A stretch of 64,000 bases of DNA. It comes from Cadophora sp. MPI-SDFR-AT-0126. Lineage: Eukaryota; Ascomycota; Leotiomycetes; Helotiales; Ploettnerulaceae. This document shows positions 23,469-32,586 of the stretch, in pieces. The stretch is from contig JAGMVK010000012.1 in NCBI GenBank assembly GCA_020747065.1, positions 1,116,001 to 1,180,000 of the forward strand, in the 5' to 3' direction. The notes beneath the pieces were generated by a model. It did not search any database and had not been told where the DNA came from. It worked only from the letters and a program-made list of their open reading frames with translations. The translations under genes were made by a program, and so were the position numbers. Position 1 is the first letter of the stretch, and every line of letters starts with the position of its first letter.

Positions 23469-23972
23469 CTCGAATATTGGAATATGCACCCTCTTGACTC
23501 ACGTTTTAATGCGAATGATTGATGGTACCGGAGTACCTTTACGGTGTCGAAGTCGAGCGTCAAGTTGAGAAATAGGCGAGGTAACGCCGCCAAAAGTGGG
23601 AGGAACACCAAGACAAGTCAGATCCAGCACAGATTAAGGTCGGCCGATCAATCGTCAAACTCGGAAATGCCAGCCCGTGATAAGAGCATCTTGGCTTCTC
23701 GTCCGACAGTGGGATTTTGAAGTGAAGGCATTGGAGGACCACGAAGCTTGCTCGGCTGGAACTTTGCGAAGGACCCTTCCGCCACGGCAAACGCGATGAA
23801 GGTCGTGATAACAGCTTCCTGTATCTTGGAATCTGGATATCGATGGATCGAGATTTCGGACACGTCCGACTAGCTGATTATCAGTTCATAAAGACTCCAT
23901 CGCCTGACATTTTCCCAAGATGTTTGTTCATTTCTCTTGACACACTTTCCTGGGTACCAAGGAACATCAAAC
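23469..23972. promoter_or_regulatory. Bidirectional promoter with UaY/Ppr1-type palindrome and GATA sites
   Basis: This 504-bp interval separates the divergent dioxygenase and permease starts. A perfect inverted repeat at 23856-23869, TCGGACACGTCCGA, fits TCGG-N6-CCGA, the site class bound by the Zn2Cys6 regulators UaY (purine utilisation, Aspergillus) and, in closely similar form, Ppr1 (pyrimidine pathway, yeast). TGATAA, a strong core for GATA nitrogen regulators such as AreA, occurs at 23678-23683 and 23806-23811 on plus and 23878-23883 on minus. The palindrome starts about 105 bases before the permease ATG. I see the sites directly; binding is inferred. Confidence 0.6.
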
Positions 23973-25680
23973 ATGGGACTCATAAACACCATCTTCGCCT
24001 CCTCATACGGCGCAGACCGGCCCCCATTCTTCTTTTGGTTCCCCAAAGAAACTCCAAGATCCGAAAAGAAGCTACTCTGCAAGATCGACTTCTTCATTCT
24101 CACATACGGATGTCTCGCCTACTTTACGAAATGGCTTGATCAAGCTAATCTCAGCAATGCCTATGTTTCGGGTATGAAAGAAGACTTGCAGATGTATGGA
24201 ACGGAATTCAATTTGGCGGTGACATGCTTCCAGGTCGGCACGATTCTTGGGGGTATCCCAAGTAATTTGATGCTCACCTGGGTCAAACCTCGCTACTGGC
24301 TGCCCGGATGTGAATTGGCTTGGGCGATCCTGACCATTTTCACATACAAAGTGACAAGCTACAATCAAGTAAGTCACCAGGTTGTTCATATTAAGATGGA
24401 AGTAGACGAGAAGAACGGAGCTAACCGCGTCAAAGCTGTACCCCATCCGTTTCTTCATTGGCTTTCTCGAGGGATCGTCTTTCGTCGGAATCCAATATGT
24501 CCTCGGGTCTTGGTACAAGCGCACAGAACTTGGAAAAAGAACCGCTATCTTCTCTTGCTCAGCATATGTGGGCACGATGGTGAGCGGGTACCTTCAAAGC
24601 GCCGTTCTGAAGGGCCTCAATGGAAGACATGGGATTGCCGCTTGGAGATGGGTGTTCATTATCGACGGAGTGATCACCGTCATCGTCGCTCTTTATGGAC
24701 TCTTCTTCTTTCCCGATACACCAGAACAGACCACTGCTTTCTATTTCACCGAAGAGGACAAATTGCGGGCTAAGGAGAGGCTCAAGGAGGACGGCAGAGA
24801 GCCGAAGGGGGACTTCTCCTGGAGCATGTTCCCCAGAGTCATCAAGACTTGGCAGCTTTATGTGTTGACCATATTATGGATGTAAGCTACACAGCGAATT
24901 ATCTTGGAACAATAACTGATGTGAAAACAGGTTCTGGAATACAACAGTTGGAAAGGTTGCGAACACAGTGGTAAGTGATGAACACATGGATGGCATACCG
25001 TGGAGCTCCACCTAACCTTATATAGATGCAACTGTGGATGAAGTCCGACAAAGAGCACAACTGGTCGATCTATCAAGTAAACAACATGCCAACAGCCATC
25101 AACGGGTGGAACATCGTGACAATCCTCGCGGCCAACGTATATGTTGACGCCACCGGACGACGAATGGTAGTGGTGCTTATTAATTTGGTACGCCTGAGCA
25201 TCAAATTCACTAGACGTAGTCCGCTGATATTGTTCTCAGGCACTCCTAATATTCGGCACTGTCTGTCTGATAGCATGGAACATCCCTCTCGGCCTCCGGA
25301 TTGTATCCTACCTCTTCGCAGGCACAGACGGACCACTCAGTCCCATCTACATGTCATGGGCTAACATCCTATGCTCCAACGATTCACAACTCCGAGCTCT
25401 GACAATCGCGATCATGAACTCATGCGGTGCTGCACTCACAACAATCATCCAGCAGTTCCTGTACCCCGTCACAGATGCGCCGAAGTACAAGAAGGGTTTC
25501 CCGGCAAGTCTTGGCTTCATTGGGGGGATGTGCATCTGGGTTTTCGTGGTTCGAGGATTTGAGTTGAGAGCTCGGAAGAAGCCTGTTTTGGATGCGGAGC
25601 AAGATGGCGATTCAGAACTTGCTGAGGAGGTTGCTGTTAAGGGAACTGGTGTTGATGTCACGGTTGCACCAAAGATCTGA
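23973..25680 (+). CDS. MFS permease, DAL5/allantoate-vitamin-type family
   Basis: Plasma-membrane major-facilitator transporter of 494 residues. Five exons: 23973-24368, 24436-24881, 24931-24970, 25026-25187 and 25240-25680; the third is only 40 nt. The N-terminus shows KKLLCKIDFFILTYGCLAYF followed by the DQANLSNAYVSGM loop typical of the anion:cation symporter subfamily (allantoate, nicotinate, pantothenate and biotin carriers). Later landmarks are RFFIGFLEGSSF, WRWVFIIDG and FFFPDTPEQT, and about twelve hydrophobic segments overall. It sits between two dioxygenase genes, shares a promoter with one and ends 77 bp from the other's stop. It probably imports the substrate, or a precursor, of those enzymes. 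The subfamily does not reveal which compound is carried. Confidence 0.92.
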
Positions 25681-25757
25681 AGTCATGACAATTGGACAGG
25701 TTCAATGAGGGTAGTGAGCGAGTAGGTCTTGTAGCTTGAAAGTAACCATAAAGAAAG

Positions 25758-26864
25758 CTATTCCGTTGTGTGCATGGCCTTCACTCTCATTTCAACCCAC
25801 TCCTTACAAGAGATAGGCTCATACTTCCTCGGATGCTCCTCATCAACACAACTGTCCAGAACCCCACACGTCTCATTCAGATTGAACCCGAAAAACATCG
25901 GCATCGAGATCCTCTCCTTCCCACTCAGATTCCTCGCACGATGCACTGTACTGATATATCGATCATTTGTAATTCTCTGTAGATAATCTCCGATGTTTAC
26001 GACGAATGTACCCTCAATGGGTGCAGCGTTGATCCACTCTCCTTCACGATTGAGAACTTGCAGCCCGCCGTTGGAGTCTTGCCAGAGAATGGTGAAGAGC
26101 TGAAAGTCGGTGTGTGAGCCTATGCTGACCTGCTCCTCTGAATCAGGGGACGAAGGTGGGATCGAGGGGTAATAGTTCAACCCGACGCCGGCATCGGGAT
26201 AGGTGATTTTCGAGTCCAGGTGGTCTTCTGGAAGGGAGAGTGCGAGAGCAAAAGAGCGAGTGAGCTGCCTTGCTAGCCCTAGAGTTGATCTCCAGTAGTT
26301 GATAATATCATTCTTGAGATTGGGAAGGTTTGTCGTATTCTCCCAGCAGAATTCGTTCGTGACGAGAGATTCTCGGATCTCTGCTGGGATTGCGTCCAGA
26401 TTTCCTGCGACAACTGGATCGTAAGCTGGATTGTATCTGAAAGAGAACGTCTCTCGTACATCAATTGACTCGGCTTCATTGATGCGTTGCGTTTTAGGAG
26501 GTTTCCATCCATTGAGACAAGGCGATAGCTCTGCATTGACCTTTTGCTTGATCTCATCTGGTTGTCTGAAGAACTCAAGTGATGAATCATACGCAGCTTT
26601 CATGATCGAGTCGGCGATCCCGGAATTCTTCACGTAGAAGAATCCATTGTTTGTTGCAGCATTGTGGATTTGAGCTGCAACTGCTTTGCGGTTGTCAAGT
26701 GAGGTGCTGTAGATACCGGAAATGTCGATGAGAGGAATTTCGTCTGGTCGAGCATCTCGAAGAGAAGCTACCTTTATCTTTCGGAACACAGGACCATTGG
26801 CCGAACTGAGTCTCAGAAGACTGTACTCGTCCGCATCAGTCTCTGTCAATGATTGGGTTGCCAT
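25758..26864 (-). CDS. Fe(II)/2-oxoglutarate dioxygenase, isopenicillin-N-synthase-like
   Basis: Intronless gene encoding 368 residues. The DIOX_N region includes IPLIDISG and NNGFFYVKNSGI. The catalytic domain has IGSHTDFQLFTI (His241/Asp243), the distal histidine in YISTVHRARN (His298) and ERISMP (Arg308/Ser310), so it should be active. The segment WQDSNGGLQVLN is typical of the branch that contains fungal thymine-7-hydroxylase-like enzymes, but I cannot assign a substrate. It differs from the first dioxygenase in exon structure and is clearly divergent in sequence, so the pair is not a recent tandem duplication. It converges on the permease gene. A GATA-type site (CGATAA on minus, 27007-27012) lies about 145 bp upstream of its ATG. 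Confidence 0.93.
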   Translation of the reverse strand: MATQSLTETDADEYSLLRLSSANGPVFRKIKVASLRDARPDEIPLIDISGIYSTSLDNRKAVAAQIHNAATNNGFFYVKNSGIADSIMKAAYDSSLEFFRQPDEIKQKVNAELSPCLNGWKPPKTQRINEAESIDVRETFSFRYNPAYDPVVAGNLDAIPAEIRESLVTNEFCWENTTNLPNLKNDIINYWRSTLGLARQLTRSFALALSLPEDHLDSKITYPDAGVGLNYYPSIPPSSPDSEEQVSIGSHTDFQLFTILWQDSNGGLQVLNREGEWINAAPIEGTFVVNIGDYLQRITNDRYISTVHRARNLSGKERISMPMFFGFNLNETCGVLDSCVDEEHPRKYEPISCKEWVEMRVKAMHTTE

Positions 26865-28157
26865 TTTGAGCAGCGTTCGTGTTGCCTAGGGACAGATAGT
26901 GGCTCTGTCGTTGCGTTAGAGGAAGGCAGGGATGGATCAGGGAGTGAAGTCAGATCTGAAGGATGAGAGTAGCCTCTGCATCGAAGGAGCAGGCAGTTTG
27001 ATATGATTATCGGCTGGTTTAAATCGAATCCGTTAGCGCCCAATGCGTATGTCTCGATCCCCAAGGATGGGGTTCAAGGGCCAAGATCAATATGGCACGT
27101 GATGGTGGAAGGGGGCTTTTATATTTCTCTGCTTTGTCCTTAGATCGCTGAGAACTGTTCAAATGTTCTGAAGCTTCTTCGATCGTGGAAATATCTTCAA
27201 ATTCCAATGATAGTAGCCCCAACAAGGGAAAAATTCGAGCCTCAACAGTTCAGCGCCGCACAATGCCATGAGACAGTAAAGCCATCTCCACGTCTTTCAT
27301 TCCGATGACAATTTAGCCTAATAGCTAAATCTACATGAACAAACAGATGCAATACATATGATGATGACTTTAGGAGTCAGGAGAATATGACGCTTTATCA
27401 TCTTGACAAATTGCTTAGTTATTGCCTTTCGACCTAAGTGGACTCGCTTACGACGTGTGACTACAACCCTCAGCATATCTGCCACCCAGAACGAGTAGAC
27501 TGGCTGGACATTGCGTAAAGAGCACAGATTCCATGAATAGCTGAGTTTATCCGAATAATATATGATGAGTTAATCAATTGACGCTTTTCTGTCCGGAACA
27601 AATAACATCTGAATGTAAACAAGAGCGTAAGGAACTCGTTCACAGTGGCACAATTGAGTTATACAGGCTTTACGGCTCTAACGGGATTCCCCTATCCGAT
27701 GGAAGGCGCAGATAGTTTCTAGGCACGGATTAAAAAAGCGCCTTGTAACTATCCCGAGACTTCGTCTGTCAGGAGAGAAGGGATTAGATATGTGGAGCTC
27801 TTGATTAGGTTGAGGATGCTGCTGGTGATGACATCCCTCTCGATTACTCGATTTCTATATCTGACCTCTTTAGCAAAGTCATGATTTACTACCGTAAAAG
27901 GGCGTACGAGGAGCATTTGAAGAAGGATACCTCGTTGAAAGCAATTGAAGCTCGCGTCACGAAGAGTACGTTCGAGTTCAGCAAGCTCTTGCAAAATGCA
28001 CTGTTGGGCGCCACACTTTAGGAATAGAGCATCACTTTCTATGTCGAGGTAAGGGACAGAGGAAGCAGTCGTCAAGAGCTTGCGTCTAATGACCGCCTGT
28101 CCTAAGATAAGGTGCAGAAAGTCTGTGTTGAATAAAGTCTATGTACGTACATGATGT
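26865..28157. other. Intergenic
   Basis: No recognised gene. A 108-codon frame on minus (27749-28075) has no family resemblance and lacks an obvious promoter. The left end is the promoter of the dioxygenase at 25758-26864. Confidence 0.4.
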
Positions 28158-29748
28158 CTATATTCTTGCCTTCGGTCGCCATTTAGCATAGGGGTGCTCT
28201 TCACCACCAGGAATCAAATGATCTACTGCTCCCGTGTTTAACATGCCTGGATGCACTTGACTTAAATCAGTGACACCCATCATTCTCATCGTCGTCTCCA
28301 ATTCATCTTTCAGAACTGTTGAAAATCGTCAACACAGACCATTGCACGCAGGTAGGGAAAGACTTACTCTCAACATATTTCTCCACACCATCACTCCCAT
28401 AATTCAAAGCATACAGAAAACCTCTTCCAATCCCAACACTCTTCGCCCCCAGGCAAAGCGCTTTGAAAATGTCCGTACCCCGCATCACCCCACCATCAAC
28501 AAAAACCTCCATTTTATCGAAAATCTCGGGACAATTCTTTTGCAGTTCTAGAAGAAGCAATATCGGCGCAGGTGCCGTATCCAAACTCCTTCCACCATGG
28601 TTACTGAGCAACACACCTTCAATGCCCATATCCGCCGCCCTCTTCACATCCATAAAAGTCTGCACACCCTTCAACACAATCGGTAAATTCGTTGATTTTC
28701 TCAACCAAGGAATATCAGCCCACGACAACGACGCATCGATATACGAGCCCATGATACGTCCCAACGCGCCACCTTTTGCGTCATTCTTCGCTTTCGCACC
28801 ACTCATAGGCGTAGAGAGACTCTCATCAGCCTTGACCCTCTCGTCCGCCTCTCTCTTACCCGGCACCGGCGCATCTACCGTAACGAAAATCGCTCTGACG
28901 CCCAAGCGCTCCACGTCCCTCAACAACTTCTCGCTCTTCTCCCGCTGCTTATCAACGTACAACTGGAAGAAAATCGGCAATTGTCCATCTCCCTCAAACT
29001 TGCCATATCTACCATCGCCACTGACAGAATCGAAGATTTCATTTATGGGGAATGAAGCGTTCGTGGATATGCATTGAGGGATACCAATATTCTTGCAGCC
29101 GCGAGCTATTCCTTTCTCGCCTTCAGGATGTACCATCTTCGCCATCGCAGCAGGCGAGCAAAATATAGGCACAGCCATATCTTGGCCTAACATGCGAGTC
29201 CTTGTATCTACGTCCTTTACATTCACCAGTATCCGCGGCCTGAGCCCAATATCTGCATATGAGGAGCTGTTCCTTGCTTTCGTGTGTAGGTCCGTAGCCG
29301 CCGAGGAATAGAATGCCCATGTCTTCGGTGTCAGTGTTTTGCGTGCAACGGATACAAAGTCGTGTGTGGATATTAGAGTGTCGAGAGGTGGCTTCGAGTC
29401 TGGGGAGAAAGAGGTTGTGGTTGAGGGTGGGGGTTTGGCCCAGTTGTCTGTTATAGATGATGCGTCGAGTGTGCCGATGTGTTTCGAGGGGTCGAGAGAG
29501 CTTTTGATGAGGGATGGGGCGTGAATCTCGTTGTATGCGGTAGAGGCATCGCGTCCTGCGTAACGGTGGAGAACTGAAGATGTTGTTAGTATTGATAAGA
29601 GAGGAGCTGATTGTGACATACTGGCTGCACCTCCTGGATGCTCTGGGGCGAACTCTGTCAAATCGTAGACATTGTCATCGACTACTATCCAGAGGTCTTC
29701 GGGAATATTGTGGTTGGATATTTCCTGGATGGATATACTTCCTGACAT
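28158..29748 (-). CDS. Cytochrome b2-like FMN-dependent alpha-hydroxy-acid dehydrogenase
   Basis: Oxidises L-lactate or a related 2-hydroxy acid through FMN and a fused cytochrome b5 heme domain. Three exons (29748-29622, 29573-28368 and 28315-28158) give 496 residues; an in-frame Met 33 nt upstream (29781) could add 11. The N-terminal b5 domain has the heme-ligand motif EFAPEHPGGA and the second histidine in HRYAGRDA. The FMN barrel follows, with FCSPAAMAKMVHPEGE, FFQLYVDKQREKSE, the active-site SNHGGRSLDTAPAP and the phosphate-binding DGGVMRGTDIFKALCLGA. Intron 1 (48 nt) is a multiple of three without a stop, so unspliced mRNA would stay in frame; splicing restores the family's b5 fold. There is no obvious mitochondrial presequence, unlike yeast Cyb2, so a cytosolic role or an oxidase-like use is possible. 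Confidence 0.93.
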
Positions 29749-30403
29749 TGCGATTGCTGGAGAAATCTGCTCCGTACACATGGATCTGCCGAGAAGTCAA
29801 TTGCACGTAGAAAGCTTCCCAAGTTATCGTTAATCACAAAGGAGACCGTGGAAGGAAAGGAGAAATTTATTAGTTTATGTACATGTAGAAGTAACTTAGG
29901 ACCGGCTTTGTGTCCGGAGGGGAATCGGACTTGTCGATGTTGAGGATCAACATGCACCATGGTTCCGGGGGAATGGAGAGCGAGATCTCGGCAAACCTGC
30001 CGGTGGTTCCATAATAGTCATATTAGTCAGCATGGAGGTCAGCATTTTGACATGGTGGATAATATTTTGATGACAGAGACATAAGCTCTTCTCTCATGTC
30101 GTGAAATTTGAGCTGGATGATACCTGTAAACTCTATCAAAGGGCTGTTGTCCCGTATAACGTCGACATACTTTTGACCAAAGTCAAAAATGACACTAAGA
30201 TATGCCGAGGCACTTATTTTGGTGGCAGAGGCGGGGTGCTCGGACTTCAAGTTGCGATGCTTCAACTTCCCCTGAAGTCTAGCTGTTCTTGTATATTTTG
30301 AGCCCACCAGCACCGAAGATTTATATCAACAAAAGTTAGTTAATCGGACGACTAGATTTTCTTTCATTCATCGTGCTGTGACAGACGCCCGGGTATTTTC
30401 AAA
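29749..30403. other. Divergent promoter region
   Basis: About 650 bases separate two divergent starts. Nothing coding is supported. Confidence 0.5.
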
Positions 30404-31771
30404 ATGGCCAATCCAAGATGGGTACTCAAGCTCGTCTCAAGAGCTGCCATCATCGGCGTGGTCTTCATTGCTATCCTCTACCAATTTGTCTTCAAATCCA
30501 TAATTTTTGGAGCTCTAGGATATGGTCGTAAAGTCCAGTCTATCAAGCATTTCAACAATGTTCATTGCGAGAAGATTGATGAGCTAGGTCTCGAAGGATG
30601 TGAAGATATGTGGTTGCATGAGAAGACTGGCTATCTTTACATGGCCTGCTCAGACTCTCAAAGTCGTGTAGACTGGCTTCCAGCGTATGTCCCTCCTACT
30701 GTTCATGGCTCAATTGGATGAAACTGACATATGCTGCAGTGTCGGTCATCTCAATGCCACTGGGAGAAGCTTGACAGACCGCATCGCCGTTCTCGACACC
30801 CGAGGACCAGGCCGTCTAGCATCCCGTATCAAATGGCTCTCAACAGAGAACTTCTCCGGCATCAATGGTGATGGGACCTTGAACCTTCATGGCTTCGACA
30901 TCCGAGGCGACAAGCACACTGATATCCTCCGCATTCTTCTCATCAATCATCGTCCTCCATTCGACCCCGTCACTGGCGCACCTCTAGATGCTTCAAAATT
31001 CGGAGCCAATTCAACGATCGAGCAATTCCAGACCAAAGTTGGTACTGATAAGATGCGTCACGTGAGGACATATGTGAATGAGCACATCCAAACACCGAAT
31101 CGTGTGGCTTGGATGAGCGAGGATACTTTTGTCTTCACAAATTCTCACAGTGGGAAGGTTGGATTTGTAAGTTTTGCCTTTCCCCTCCGAGAACTTGCTG
31201 ACTGTCCTCCAAGCGCCAAACCTTAGATCCCTTCATAGGCGGCGGCACTGTGGCATACTGTCACCGCAATCGCTGCAAAATAGCTTCATCAGGCTTCAAC
31301 TTCAAATTCCCCAACGGTCTCGTGAGAGGCCATGAAGGACTCATCTATGTACCCACCACTATCGACGGTTCAATATCTGTCTTCACACTCACAGCTGACC
31401 ACAACCTTCAACAAGTCAACAAGATCGAAACCGGCCTACCACTGGACAACCTCTCTGTTGACAAGAACGGCGATATCTTCGCAGCCGCCATCCCACAAAC
31501 GTACAAATGGCAATGGAGTTCAAAGAAGCCATTTGACGTGAACCCACCTAGCGCTGTGCTTAAGATTAGGAGGGTGAAGAAGCCTGGTCAGGGCTCAGGG
31601 AGGAAGAGTCTGTTCTCACATGAGTTGGATTATGAGGTTGAGAAGATTATGGAGGATGATGGGAGTGTGTTGCCTGGGTCGACAATTGTGGTTCATGATG
31701 TTGAGACGGGGAGATATTTTATGGGAGGTGCTATGTCGCCATATATTACGATTTGTGAGCCGAAGAAGTGA
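30404..31771 (+). CDS. Paraoxonase/arylesterase-like (SMP-30 type) membrane-anchored beta-propeller
   Basis: Predicted calcium-dependent lactonase/arylesterase-type propeller of 421 residues. Three exons: 30404-30684, 30740-31166 and 31214-31771. Residues 12-35 form an N-terminal hydrophobic segment (signal anchor). The propeller then shows GCEDMWLHEKTGYLYMACSD, LHGFDIRG, an NRVAWMSEDTFVFTN strand, FPNGLVRGHEGLIYVP and LPLDNLSVDKNGDIFAAA, with the Asn/Asp positions used by the family for calcium. These proteins hydrolyse lactones or aryl esters; the substrate here is unknown. It is likely to face the ER lumen or extracellular space. The family call is good, the enzymatic activity less certain. 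Confidence 0.85.
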
Positions 31772-32586
31772 CAGGAAGTCAGGAAGTGATTATTTGATGT
31801 GGCAAATGCTCATTACATGTCCTCACGTTTCCAAAAGTTTCAAGCATATCATCATTATTTACCTTCTCTTCCTCCCTATCGAGGAGCCCCTTACCCTCGA
31901 AATAACTTTCATCCTTCAATAAAGCAGGCAGCTCTGTCAACACAACCAGCATTTTATTTCATTATTTGCCAATTCGTCCTTCTCGACATGCTCGATGAGT
32001 TCACGCAACCTCATCGGCCGACCCAGATTCACGGGGCATAGTACGTGCTGACCCAGCCCCCCCCCCCCCCCGCCCCGCCCCTGCTCATGAAGCTTGATTT
32101 TTAGCGTGTTTCTTCAGGGGCTCTTATCGGCAGATTTATGCAGTTAGGCGGCGCCCCTGACAGCTCCTCACTAGCTCCAGATTAATGGGTCAGCCCTTGC
32201 TTTAGCTCTCCATAGTTCTTTCTTTCTCTCCGATCTTTATGTGAAGTTTCAAATCATAGTCCTCCAAGGCAGAGTGCTCTTCTAAAGCTACATGGGTACA
32301 ATCCATTGTACATCCATTGTGTGTTATCTTGGTACTTTTGACAGCGGTGTATCTGAGCTCCCAGATATCATTCAAGCTTGTATTTAATCTCAAACAATTG
32401 CGAAGCGCCATTGCGGCGTAGCACATCTTCATTCTCATCACAGCAGAGCCCGACGACACGGCTCCGTCTGGCTTTCACGTAAATTACCATGCGGCAAAGC
32501 AACCCCATTAAGTTCTGGCCCGGAGCTGAGATAGCCAGAATGCGGCGCAATGAAAGCCTTCTTATATCCGTGTAGGTTTGACGTAT
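31772..32586. other. Intergenic with poly-C tract
   Basis: No gene recognised. It contains a 15-nt C run followed by GC-rich sequence (listed separately) and the promoter of the ABC transporter. Confidence 0.5.
32057..32071 (+). repeat. Homopolymer run of 15 C
   Basis: An uninterrupted C15 tract, followed by a GCCCCGCCCC stretch. A second C15 tract occurs at 42641-42655. The exact length is uncertain because homopolymers are error-prone. Confidence 0.8.

Noticed and set aside
27749..28075. 108-codon minus-strand frame
   Set aside because: No recognisable family, signal peptide or splice support.
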